A stretch of DNA of 33,568 bases from SAR116 cluster bacterium AG-426-I14 (GTDB lineage Bacteria; Pseudomonadota; Alphaproteobacteria; Puniceispirillales; Marisalimonadaceae), in the NCBI GenBank assembly GCA_003210055.1, contig QCNS01000019.1:1-33568 (forward strand), given 5' to 3'. This document shows positions 15,682 to 23,799 of the stretch, in pieces. The stretch's first letter is position 1, and every line of letters starts with the position of its first letter. A program made the translations under genes and the position numbers. Under the pieces are notes generated by a model. It was not told the origin of the DNA. It searched no databases and saw only the letters and a program-made list of their open reading frames with translations.

Positions 15682-16788
15682 ATGGTTCAAATTAAGAAAG
15701 ATAAATTTTTAAATATTATTGGATTGATGTCAGGCACTAGTTTAGATGGCATTGATGTTAGTTTAGTGAAATCAAATGGGGTAGAACTTTTAAATTCAGA
15801 TAATAATTATTTCTTCAAATACAAAAAAAGTATATCTAGAGTTTTTGAAAAGATAATGGAAAATTTTGAAATAATTTTAGACAACAAAAAATTGAAGAAA
15901 AAAGCAAATAATCTAGTTACAAAATTACATATAAAAGCAATTCTAAAATCTGGGTTTATCCACAAATGTGATTTAATTGGGTTTCATGGTCAAACTATTT
16001 TTCATGAACCTGGAATTAGAAGTATACAATTGGGCAATCCTCAGATGCTAGCAAAATATTTTAAAAAAGTAGTTGTTTTCGATTTTAGATCAATTGATAT
16101 AAATTATAGTGGACAAGGAGCTCCGTTAGCACCCATTTATCATAAAATGATCATAGAAAAAAATAATATTCAATTACCAGCGTGCTTCCTAAATATTGGT
16201 GGCATTTCAAATATTACATACTGGGATGGAAGTATACTTATCGGTTTTGATACTGGCCCTGGAAATAATTTAATGGATAAATATATACAGTCAAAAACAA
16301 ACAAAAAATTCGACTTAAATGGTTATTTCGCATCAAAAGGTAATGTAAACAAATATATCCTTAAAAAATTTATGTTAAATAAATTTTTCAAAAAGAGTTT
16401 TCCAAAGTCATTAGATAAACACTATTTTAAAAAAGAATATAATATTTTGTTTGAATTAGACCTCAAATTAAGTGATGCCTTATCTACACTGGCTGAAATT
16501 ACCTTAAAATCCATAGTTCATGGCCTAAAAATATTACCGAAGAAACCAAAAAGTATTATTATCTCAGGTGGCGGTTACAAAAATAAAAATCTAATTAAAA
16601 AACTAAGAAAAGTAACTGAAATTACTTTTCATGATTTAAAAAAATTTGGTCTCGATCCGGATTTTATTGAGTCAGAGCTTATTGCCTTTCTTGCTGCTAG
16701 ACGATATTACAATCTTCATGTAACCTTTCCTGAAACAACAGGTGTATCAAAACCATCCATTGGTGGAGTAATTTATAATAATTTATAA
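15682..16788 (+). CDS. anmK: Anhydro-N-acetylmuramic acid kinase
   Basis: Hydrolyses and phosphorylates 1,6-anhydroMurNAc to MurNAc-6-P, the substrate of MurQ. The 368 residues match the family. Motifs are IGLMSGTSLDGID (13-25), IGFHGQTIFHEP (99-110), SGQGAPLAPIYH (143-154), FLNIGGISNITYW (169-181) and FDTGPGNNLMD (189-199), which holds the catalytic aspartate (D190). IISGGGYKN and PETTGVSKPS lie near the C-terminus. It is transcribed divergently from murQ, the next step in the pathway, and its last 6 bp overlap the convergent PIG-L gene. Every diagnostic motif is intact. Confidence 0.96.
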   Translation: MVQIKKDKFLNIIGLMSGTSLDGIDVSLVKSNGVELLNSDNNYFFKYKKSISRVFEKIMENFEIILDNKKLKKKANNLVTKLHIKAILKSGFIHKCDLIGFHGQTIFHEPGIRSIQLGNPQMLAKYFKKVVVFDFRSIDINYSGQGAPLAPIYHKMIIEKNNIQLPACFLNIGGISNITYWDGSILIGFDTGPGNNLMDKYIQSKTNKKFDLNGYFASKGNVNKYILKKFMLNKFFKKSFPKSLDKHYFKKEYNILFELDLKLSDALSTLAEITLKSIVHGLKILPKKPKSIIISGGGYKNKNLIKKLRKVTEITFHDLKKFGLDPDFIESELIAFLAARRYYNLHVTFPETTGVSKPSIGGVIYNNL

Positions 16789-17472
16789 AAATCCATTCAC
16801 ATTTTTAATATGAAAAGGACGTAAATCTAATGAAGATGGTAAAATATTTCTTATGTCAGCAAATGGAAATGAACTTTCAAAAAAATATCCCTCTGCAAAA
16901 ACACCTTTTGGTGCATTACACTGAGCAGCCCGATAACTATTCATAAGTTTTGCCAATTCAACAAATCTATCAGGATTTTGGCTTTTATGTTTCATAATAG
17001 CATTTCTTTTTAATTCAAAAAATTCCGTTATCTCTATATAATAGTTAGGTGTAAAATTAATACCCATTAAAGTATCACAAAATATTATTGGAATATAATG
17101 TCCAATAATATTTGTAACTATAACGGACAAAGCCCTATGATCTGAGTGATAATCTTTTTTATAATGTGTTACTACAAGATCAGGTTTTAAATTGTTAATT
17201 GTTGTTTTTAAAATTTTTTTATGACTTTCTTTTTCTCCTAATGAACCGTCTGGCAATCCCAACAAATGTAACTTTCCAAAACTTTTTAAAGCAGAACTAG
17301 TCTCTTTAGCCCTTATTTTCTTCAAATTTTCTTTTGAATTTAATCCACCCAGAGAACCATCTGTAGCAACTAAAAAATGAATCTCATTTCCTTCATTTTT
17401 AAATCTCATCATTAGTCCAAGCATGAAAATTTCAATGTCGTCTGGATGGGCACCTACTGCAATAATTCTCAT
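16783..17472 (-). CDS. PIG-L/LmbE-family de-N-acetylase
   Basis: A 229-residue zinc-dependent deacetylase-fold protein of the family that removes acetyl groups from GlcNAc-containing substrates. The metal site is visible as GAHPDDIE (7-14; H9, D12) and YHSDHRA (108-114; H112), with the usual VATDGSLGG (35-43) between. No signal peptide is present, so a cytoplasmic substrate is expected. It converges on anmK with a 6 bp overlap and is divergent from the GH84 gene across 52 bp. Its place amid murein-recycling genes suggests that it acts on GlcNAc or a GlcNAc-sugar released by the GH84 enzyme. Other family members act on GlcNAc-malate, lipid or antibiotic precursors, so the substrate is open. 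Confidence 0.82.
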   Translation of the reverse strand: MRIIAVGAHPDDIEIFMLGLMMRFKNEGNEIHFLVATDGSLGGLNSKENLKKIRAKETSSALKSFGKLHLLGLPDGSLGEKESHKKILKTTINNLKPDLVVTHYKKDYHSDHRALSVIVTNIIGHYIPIIFCDTLMGINFTPNYYIEITEFFELKRNAIMKHKSQNPDRFVELAKLMNSYRAAQCNAPKGVFAEGYFFESSFPFADIRNILPSSLDLRPFHIKNVNGFL

Positions 17473-17512
17473 AATAATTTCTTTTTAATAAATGTTTTAA
17501 TTCTGTTAATAT

Positions 17513-17518
17513 TATAAT
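17513..17518 (+). promoter_or_regulatory. TATAAT hexamer immediately before the GH84 gene
   Basis: A consensus TATAAT ends 6 bp before the ATG at 17525, which would place initiation at or next to the start codon (a leaderless mRNA). No good -35 hexamer is present at the correct distance, and such hexamers are common in DNA this AT-rich. Confidence 0.3.
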
Positions 17519-17524
17519 CTATAT

Positions 17525-18685
17525 ATGGAAAACTCAAATTTAAATAAAATTTTTGGTTATATAGAGGGATATTATGGAAATCTCTTAGATTGGAAATCAA
17601 GAAAAAAGATTATCCAAAAAATGAGAGAGATTGACATGAATTTTTATTTTTATGCACCAAAAGAAGATATAAATCACAGATTAAAGTGGAGAAAACCATA
17701 TAAAAAATTATGGAGAAATAGATTTAGAACTTTTTGTTCTTTTGCAAACTCAAATAATATTGAAATATTAGCTGGAATTTCGCCTGGACTTGATTTTAAT
17801 TTTTCATCAATTAAAAAAAATAATTTTAACTTAAGTAATGATTTTGATAAGTTGATTTCTAAATGCCAAGTATTGATAGATGAAGGAGCTAATCATTTAG
17901 CTTTACTTCTTGATGATATTCCAGAAAACTTTAATGAAGATTTTTCAAAAAATGAAGAGGGTTTAATACACGCCAAATTATGTAATTTACTTAGTAAAAA
18001 GTTAAAGAGACATATTTTTCTCGTACCAAGAATTTATGCAGATGAGATGAGAAAAGAAAATATAACTTATTTAGATAATCTATTTCAAGAACTCAATAAA
18101 AATACTCAAATTTTTTACTGTGGCAAATATATTGTTAACAATAAATTTGAATCTTCCATAAAGACTATAATTGAAAAAAAAAAAAAGAATAAAGTGATTT
18201 TTTGGGATAATTATTATGCTAACGATTATTGCCCGAAAAGACTATTTTTAGGTCCATGGTTGATAAATGATCAAGAAAATAAAAAAGTAATGCTTAATTT
18301 AACAGGGATGATTGAAACTGATTTATTATTAATGGAAATAGCATCAAAATGTAAATTTTCAAAAAACAAATTTAAAATTTGGGAACAAGTTCTTAAAAAG
18401 AACCAAGTGCCTGAAGATTTTATGGCAATATATAAATTTTTTGAAAAACCCAGTTTAACAAATGATAAAAAAATTTTAAAAGTAAATGTGGACCTAAAGA
18501 TATTTGATAAAATTGAGAAACTTCTTTGGAAATGGAAAACACCATTGTCGAGAGAATGGTATCCCTATATACTAAGTCTTAAACAAGATTTACAAATTTT
18601 AAATGATGAATTACCATTCAATAGAATTTTAAAAACACAAACTCACCCTATAGTTAAAAAGATTTTAAAAATTAATGGAGTATAG
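17525..18685 (+). CDS. GH84 N-acetyl-beta-glucosaminidase, cytoplasmic
   Basis: GH84 enzymes (bacterial NagJ-type, eukaryotic O-GlcNAcase) remove beta-GlcNAc using substrate-assisted catalysis. The 386 residues carry the whole family signature: FGYIEGYYG (10-18), YAPKEDINHRLKWR (43-56), the catalytic Asp pair in LLLDDIPENF (D130, D131) and FWDNYYANDYCPKRLFLGPW (226-245), very close to the equivalent human O-GlcNAcase segment. There is no signal peptide and no carbohydrate-binding or other accessory domain, unlike secreted clostridial members. It is divergent from PIG-L and 3 bp ahead of a dehydrogenase gene. In the midst of anmK, murQ and ampG it may take the role of NagZ. Family sure, substrate inferred. 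Confidence 0.9.
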   Translation: MENSNLNKIFGYIEGYYGNLLDWKSRKKIIQKMREIDMNFYFYAPKEDINHRLKWRKPYKKLWRNRFRTFCSFANSNNIEILAGISPGLDFNFSSIKKNNFNLSNDFDKLISKCQVLIDEGANHLALLLDDIPENFNEDFSKNEEGLIHAKLCNLLSKKLKRHIFLVPRIYADEMRKENITYLDNLFQELNKNTQIFYCGKYIVNNKFESSIKTIIEKKKKNKVIFWDNYYANDYCPKRLFLGPWLINDQENKKVMLNLTGMIETDLLLMEIASKCKFSKNKFKIWEQVLKKNQVPEDFMAIYKFFEKPSLTNDKKILKVNVDLKIFDKIEKLLWKWKTPLSREWYPYILSLKQDLQILNDELPFNRILKTQTHPIVKKILKINGV

Positions 18686-18688
18686 ATT

Positions 18689-19558
18689 ATGCATAAAGTT
18701 GGTTTTATAGGATTAGGAAATATGGGAAAAGGGATGGCCCAAAATTTGTCAAAAAATAATATACTAGTTACAGGTTTTGATGTCGATAAAACAGTCTTTG
18801 AATATTTAAAACACAATAAAATAAAACAAGAAAATAATTTAGAAACTTTAGTTAAAAATAACGAAGTTTTAATTACTATGTTGCCTGATGGACCAATAGT
18901 TAAAAAAGTTTGGGAACAACTAATTAACTATTCAGACCAGGATAAAATACTTATAGATTGTTCTACAATAGATGTAGAAACTTCTCTAGAAGTACAAAAA
19001 CTAGCCAAAATTAAAGGAATTAAAACTCTAGACGCTCCTGTCTCAGGAGGTGTGATGGGAGCTGATTCTGGTACTTTGACATTTATGGTTGGTGGTGATT
19101 TTGATACGTATTCTAGTTATAAGTATTTATTTGACATAATGGGTAAAAACTCAATTTTGTGTGGTGAAATTGGGGCTGGACAAAGTGCAAAAATTTGTAA
19201 CAATATGTTATTAGCTTCCACTATGATAGCAGTTGGTGAAAGTTTTAATTTAGCAAAAAATTTAGGGCTTAATTTAGAAAAACTATATGAAGTTTTATCA
19301 ACTTCTAGTGGTTCATGTTGGGCTATAAATAATTACTGCCCTTATAAAGGTATAGGTCCTGATAGTCCTGCTGATAAGAATTATAATGGTGGTTTTGCCA
19401 CATCCTTAATGAAAAAAGATTTATCACTTGCAATTGCAGCTGCAAAATCTTCAGGAACAAAGGTTAATTATGGATTACAATCTCAAAAATCTTATGCAAA
19501 ATTAGTCGATGATGGTCATGGTGAGTTGGATTTTTCATGTGTCGTAGAAAAATTATAG
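18689..19558 (+). CDS. mmsB: 3-hydroxyisobutyrate dehydrogenase-family oxidoreductase
   Basis: An NAD(P)-dependent beta-hydroxyacid dehydrogenase of 289 residues. The cofactor motif is GFIGLGNMGKGM (5-16), the substrate motif DAPVSGGVMGADSGTL (115-130), and the catalytic lysine lies in GAGQSAKICNNML (162-174, K168). The C-terminal SSGSCWAINNYCP and KDLSLAIAAAKSSG agree with 3-hydroxyisobutyrate dehydrogenase of valine breakdown, the closest match I recognise. Relatives reduce tartronate or succinate semialdehyde. GGAG precedes the ATG, and it follows the GH84 stop by 3 bp, so the two are cotranscribed. No other valine-degradation gene is present, which leaves some doubt about the gene symbol. 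Confidence 0.8.
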   Translation: MHKVGFIGLGNMGKGMAQNLSKNNILVTGFDVDKTVFEYLKHNKIKQENNLETLVKNNEVLITMLPDGPIVKKVWEQLINYSDQDKILIDCSTIDVETSLEVQKLAKIKGIKTLDAPVSGGVMGADSGTLTFMVGGDFDTYSSYKYLFDIMGKNSILCGEIGAGQSAKICNNMLLASTMIAVGESFNLAKNLGLNLEKLYEVLSTSSGSCWAINNYCPYKGIGPDSPADKNYNGGFATSLMKKDLSLAIAAAKSSGTKVNYGLQSQKSYAKLVDDGHGELDFSCVVEKL

Positions 19559-19580
19559 ATTAATATTTCTTTATCATGTC

Positions 19581-21620
19581 CTAATGAGCTAATCCAGCTA
19601 ACATTAATATCGCTACAATATTTATGATTTTAATCATTGGATTTATTGCAGGACCTGCTGTATCTTTATATGGATCTCCGACCGTATCACCTGTTACCGC
19701 AGCTTTATGTGCTTCTGAACCCTTGCCACCATGATTCCCATCTTCGATATATTTTTTTGCATTATCCCATGCCCCCCCACCTGCAGTCATAGAAATGGCA
19801 ACAAATAATCCAGTGACAATAGTGCCCAACAACATTGCACCAACAGCTATTAAAGCTGATTGTTGATCATATAGAGAAATTAAAAAGTAAAGTACAATTG
19901 GAGCTAGCACAGGAAGTAATGAAGGTACAATCATTTCTTTTATAGCTGATTTAGTTAGCAAATCAACTGCTTTACTATAATCTGGCTTTGATTTTCCAGT
20001 CATTATTCCTGGTATTTCTCTAAATTGCCTTCTAACCTCTTTAACTACTTCTCCGCCTGCTCTTCCTACTGCTGTCATGCCCATTGCCCCAAAAAGATAA
20101 GGTAACATTCCACCGATTAGTAGACCCACAACAACGTTTGGATCAGACAAAGAAAAGCTTATATCTAGATCCGGAAAATAATACTTTAAGTCATAAGTAT
20201 ACGCTGAAAACAAGACTAATGCTGCCAAACCCGCTGAACCAATAGCATAACCTTTAGTTACAGCTTTAGTTGTATTACCAACTGCATCAAGTGCATCTGT
20301 TGTCTTTCTTACTTCATCGTCTAAATCGCACATCTCAGCAATCCCACCTGCATTATCAGTTACAGGGCCGTAAGCGTCTAATGCTACTATCATTCCAGCT
20401 AACGCAAGCATTGTAGTTGCAGAGATGGCAATTCCATAAATGCCATTGAGGTGAAATGATACTAAAATGCCTACAGCAATTATAATTGCAGGTATTGCAG
20501 TTGCTTCTAATGATATAGCAAGGCCTTGTATAACATTTGTACCATGCCCTGTTTCAGAGGATTGAGCAATTGACCTAACAGGTCTATATTCCGTTGAAGT
20601 ATAATATTCTGTAATCCATACTATTAAAGCAGTAACTATCAAGCCTACAACAGCACATAAAAAATATGAGAGATAATTATCTACAAAAATTGATTTAGAA
20701 ACAAAAAATATCAATACAGCAGAGACTAAAGCTGTTACAATTAATCCTCTGTAAAGAGCGCTCATAATGTTATTATTAGACCCAAGTTTAACAAAAAAAG
20801 TTCCAATGATAGAAGCTAAAATGCAGACTCCTCCAATTATAAGAGGATATTCCATACCTTTGATAATATCTGAGCCAGTAAAACTAATTGTTGCTAACAG
20901 CATGGTAGCTACAATTGTAACTGCATAAGTTTCAAAAAGGTCAGCAGCCATTCCGGCACAATCTCCAACGTTATCGCCTACATTGTCTGCTATAACAGCT
21001 GGATTTCTTGGGTCGTCTTCTGGAATTCCGGCTTCAACTTTACCCACTAGATCAGCTCCTACATCTGCTCCTTTTGTAAAAATACCTCCGCCAAGTCTGG
21101 CAAAAATTGAGATTAATGAGGCTCCAAACGATAGTGCTACTAATGCTTCAATCAAATCTCTAGTTTCAACATTTGTTTCTCTCAAAAAAACATAATAACC
21201 TGTTACACCAAGTAGCCCAAGTCCAACAACCAACATACCTGTTATTGCCCCTGATTTAAAAGCTATATCTAACGCAGGCACTAAACCACTTTTTGCAGCT
21301 TCTGTAGTTCTTACATTTGCTCTTACAGATACATTCATTCCAACATATCCAGCAACACCAGATAATATTGAACCTAAAACAAAACCTATTGCTACAAATT
21401 GACCTAAAGTTAAAAATAATAAAATTGTAACAACAACTCCAACAATTGCGATAGTAGAATATTGTCTGTTTAAATAAGCTTTTGCACCTATCTGAATAGA
21501 AGATGCAATCTCAATCATTTTTTTTGTTCCTGAAGAAGCTTTTAGAATTTGGTTTGTAGCCCAAATGCCATAAAGAACGGCCAAAACCCCAAATATAAGT
21601 GTCAAAGTTATAAAATCCAT
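19581..21620 (-). CDS. hppA: Membrane H+-translocating pyrophosphatase, K+-independent type
   Basis: Couples hydrolysis of pyrophosphate to proton transport across the inner membrane. The protein has about 16 hydrophobic segments and the family motifs [30 protein letters not shown] and [13 protein letters not shown], with [18 protein letters not shown] near the end. [10 protein letters not shown] carries the Lys and Thr that mark K+-independent enzymes (K+-dependent forms have Ala at the Lys position). I chose the ATG at 21620 (679 residues), because family members begin about there; an ATG at 21632 is also possible. The frame extends to 21689, which would add a hydrophobic stretch not seen in the family. 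It is codirectional with the YkuD-fold gene upstream and convergent with mmsB. Confidence 0.95.
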   Translation of the reverse strand: MDFITLTLIFGVLAVLYGIWATNQILKASSGTKKMIEIASSIQIGAKAYLNRQYSTIAIVGVVVTILLFLTLGQFVAIGFVLGSILSGVAGYVGMNVSVRANVRTTEAAKSGLVPALDIAFKSGAITGMLVVGLGLLGVTGYYVFLRETNVETRDLIEALVALSFGASLISIFARLGGGIFTKGADVGADLVGKVEAGIPEDDPRNPAVIADNVGDNVGDCAGMAADLFETYAVTIVATMLLATISFTGSDIIKGMEYPLIIGGVCILASIIGTFFVKLGSNNNIMSALYRGLIVTALVSAVLIFFVSKSIFVDNYLSYFLCAVVGLIVTALIVWITEYYTSTEYRPVRSIAQSSETGHGTNVIQGLAISLEATAIPAIIIAVGILVSFHLNGIYGIAISATTMLALAGMIVALDAYGPVTDNAGGIAEMCDLDDEVRKTTDALDAVGNTTKAVTKGYAIGSAGLAALVLFSAYTYDLKYYFPDLDISFSLSDPNVVVGLLIGGMLPYLFGAMGMTAVGRAGGEVVKEVRRQFREIPGIMTGKSKPDYSKAVDLLTKSAIKEMIVPSLLPVLAPIVLYFLISLYDQQSALIAVGAMLLGTIVTGLFVAISMTAGGGAWDNAKKYIEDGNHGGKGSEAHKAAVTGDTVGDPYKDTAGPAINPMIKIINIVAILMLAGLAH

Positions 21621-21714
21621 GTTTGTTACCATATAAATATAAAAATTAATAAAAAAAAATAACAATACATAATTATAGAAAGATATCAAGTGGGTTTATT
21701 TTTAATAAAAAATT

Positions 21715-22257
21715 CTAATTAATTTGAATTTTACATTTAGAATTTAACTTTTCACACAAATACAACAAGTTTTTTTTGTTTATAGCAACACAACCTTTTG
21801 TGGCTCTTAAATCATTAAAACTACAATGAAGAAAAATTGCACTTCCTTTACCTTTGATTATTGGTTTAGTATTATAATTTAAAACTACAAACAAATCATA
21901 TGCGTTATCTTTTCGATGTAAGAATTCATAGTTTACTTGTTCTTTGGTATTAAGTTTACTAATTTTGATGTACTTATTATAACTTTCACTTTTTATATCA
22001 TCACACCACCCACAATCTTTTGTGATTTTTCTAGCCTTGTACTTTAAAGATCTATTTTTTTTAAAAAACTTAATTTTATCTTTTCTTATAAATATACTTT
22101 CTAAACTCCATAATCCCATTGGTGTACATGAGTCTCCTTCTCTTTTTTTGTAAGCGGGTTTTTTCCCATTTGCTCCAATTTGACAATTAAAGACCTTTTT
22201 ATTAAAAATTAATTTTGATCTTTTGTATCCGAATACTTTGATTTTTTTTATATTCAT
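21715..22257 (-). CDS. YkuD-fold L,D-transpeptidase family protein without signal peptide
   Basis: A 180-residue protein with the YkuD active site: FLHCSFNDLRATKGCVAI (142-159), with H144 and catalytic C156. Upstream segments KKREGDSCTPMGLW (37-50) and DCGWCDDIKS (81-90) are typical of the short alphaproteobacterial type. The N-terminus (MNIKKIKVFGYKRSKLIF) is not a signal peptide, so the enzyme should stay in the cytoplasm. A signal-less YkuD protein of Acinetobacter, ElsL, is a cytoplasmic L,D-carboxypeptidase that trims murein tetrapeptides for recycling, and this gene is divergent from ampG across 88 bp, which fits that role. Periplasmic cross-linking is unlikely unless it is exported by another route. 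hppA follows in the same direction. Confidence 0.8.
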   Translation of the reverse strand: MNIKKIKVFGYKRSKLIFNKKVFNCQIGANGKKPAYKKREGDSCTPMGLWSLESIFIRKDKIKFFKKNRSLKYKARKITKDCGWCDDIKSESYNKYIKISKLNTKEQVNYEFLHRKDNAYDLFVVLNYNTKPIIKGKGSAIFLHCSFNDLRATKGCVAINKKNLLYLCEKLNSKCKIQIN

Positions 22258-22308
22258 AAATTTGAATCTAACATATTTAAATTTAATTTAATGAATTGTT
22301 ATTAAAAA

Positions 22309-22338
22309 TTTCCATTTCAAAAAAAATTATCATAAAAT
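22309..22338 (+). promoter_or_regulatory. Possible ampG promoter
   Basis: TTTCCA (22309-22314), 18 bp, then TAAAAT (22333-22338), which ends 7 bp before the ampG ATG. The -35 is only four of six to consensus and the leader would be almost absent; weak support. Confidence 0.25.
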
Positions 22339-22345
22339 TTACAGT

Positions 22346-23743
22346 ATGATTACTAGTAAAAATCCAGCTGTAAAAGAAATAATAGATTCTTATTTCGATT
22401 ACAGGATGTTAAAAATTTTACTTCTTGGGGCAATAAGCGGTTTTCCGTGGGTTTTAATAGGATCAAGTCTTAGTTTATGGCTAAAGGAAGAAGGTTTAAG
22501 TAGAAGCACCATTGGTTGGGCAGGTCTAATTTTTGCAGTTTATGCCTTTAATTATTTATGGGCACCATTAATTGACAGACTCAAAATACCATATCTTACG
22601 ACAAAATTGGGACATAGAAAATCTTGGATTATTATGATGCAATCTATAATTATATTATCTCTTGTTATGTGGAGTTTAGTAGACCCACAGACAAATTTAA
22701 TATTTATAATTTTAATAGGATTAGTTATAGCAATATCTTCTGCATCCCAAGATATTACTGTTGATGCCCTTAGAATAGAGCAAATAAGATCTAATGAAAA
22801 AGCAGCAATGGCAGCCGGTGCTTCTATAGCTGTTGTTGGTTGGTGGAGTGGATATAAACTTGGTGGTTTATTTTCATTGACACTCGCCGACTTTTTAGAA
22901 AAATCTGGTTATGATAATTATTGGCAAATCACATTCCTTTTTCTTGGTTTTGTAATTGTCTTATTTAACCTTGGATTATTATTTATTAAAGAAAGTGATT
23001 TTCACTTAAAAAATCAAATCCATTTAAAATTAGATAGAGAATTTGAGAAAAAATTAAAATCACAAAATTCATTTTTCAGTTTTCCTTCCTCGATGAAAAT
23101 TCATTTATTTGTTGCATGGATTTCATCAACAATTATTGGGCCTATTCTGAGTTTTTTTAAAAAAAATGGCTTTTCAATTGCTCTTGGGATTTTAGCATTT
23201 ATTTTTTTGTTCAAAATTGGAGAGGCATTTTTAGGAAGAATGTCCGTTATTTTTTACAAAGAAATGGGTTTTTCTAAAAGTGACATTGGTATCTTCTCTA
23301 AAGCACTTGGTTGGATTACCACAATTATTTTTACTATCTTAGGGGGTATTTTTACCATTAGATCTGGAATAATAAAATCACTATTTATCGCTGGATTTTT
23401 TATGGCTATAACAAATATACTTTTTTCTATCTTAGCTTGGTATGGGAAGTCTTATTTAATTTTTTCAATTGCAGTAATTTTAGATGATATTGCTGCAGCC
23501 TTTGCAACAGTAGCTTTTGTGGCATTTATTTCATTGTTAGTAGATAGAAACTATACAGCTACACAATATGCACTTTTGGCCTCTATAGGTACTGCAGGTA
23601 GAACTACACTGGCATCTTCTTCAGGTTCTTTGGTTGATTTTTTAAATGGTGATTGGGGTCTCTTTTTTATCATCACAGCTATTATGGTTATCCCTTCTTT
23701 GATTTTATTATTCTACATTAAAAATAAAATTAGGTTGAATTAA
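22346..23743 (+). CDS. ampG: AmpG-type muropeptide permease (MFS)
   Basis: Imports GlcNAc-anhydroMurNAc-peptides into the cytoplasm. The 465 residues contain about 12 or more hydrophobic segments and the AmpG family start: DYRMLKILLLGAISGFPW (18-35), LSLWLKEEGLSRSTIGW and AVYAFNYLWAPLIDR, followed by GHRKSW and SASQDITVDALRIEQ, a well-conserved loop. FKIGEAFLGRMSVIFYKE and DIAAAFATVAFVAFISLL agree. It is divergent from the cytoplasmic YkuD-fold gene. With GH84, AnmK and MurQ it gives an import-to-GlcNAc-6-P path inside about 9 kb. Function is assigned from family motifs; substrate was not tested. Confidence 0.92.
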   Translation: MITSKNPAVKEIIDSYFDYRMLKILLLGAISGFPWVLIGSSLSLWLKEEGLSRSTIGWAGLIFAVYAFNYLWAPLIDRLKIPYLTTKLGHRKSWIIMMQSIIILSLVMWSLVDPQTNLIFIILIGLVIAISSASQDITVDALRIEQIRSNEKAAMAAGASIAVVGWWSGYKLGGLFSLTLADFLEKSGYDNYWQITFLFLGFVIVLFNLGLLFIKESDFHLKNQIHLKLDREFEKKLKSQNSFFSFPSSMKIHLFVAWISSTIIGPILSFFKKNGFSIALGILAFIFLFKIGEAFLGRMSVIFYKEMGFSKSDIGIFSKALGWITTIIFTILGGIFTIRSGIIKSLFIAGFFMAITNILFSILAWYGKSYLIFSIAVILDDIAAAFATVAFVAFISLLVDRNYTATQYALLASIGTAGRTTLASSSGSLVDFLNGDWGLFFIITAIMVIPSLILLFYIKNKIRLN

Positions 23744-23754
23744 GTACATTTTCT

Positions 23755-23771
23755 TTCTAAGGATGTTAGAA
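23755..23771 (+). terminator. Weak hairpin after ampG
   Basis: TTCTAA, loop GGATG, TTAGAA, then GAGATTTTT. A 6-bp AT-rich stem with a short T run could be a feeble terminator or part of the leader of the next gene. Confidence 0.2.
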
Positions 23772-23785
23772 GAGATTTTTAGCTT

Positions 23786-23792
23786 AAGGGGA
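23786..23792 (+). promoter_or_regulatory. Shine-Dalgarno supporting a TTG start
   Basis: AAGGGGA lies 7 bases before the TTG at 23800. It is among the strongest ribosome sites in the window and decides the start of a gene that has no early ATG. Confidence 0.6.
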
Positions 23793-23799
23793 AATAAAC

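Noticed and set aside
20983-21195. A 70-codon plus-strand frame rich in Ala, Ser and Pro.
   Set aside because: It is antisense to the conserved core of hppA; the composition is a reflection of the Gly/Asp-rich motif region.
21621-21689. A hydrophobic N-terminal extension of HppA.
   Set aside because: Family members start near the ATG at 21620; the extra stretch has no conserved content, and no ribosome site was seen at 21689.
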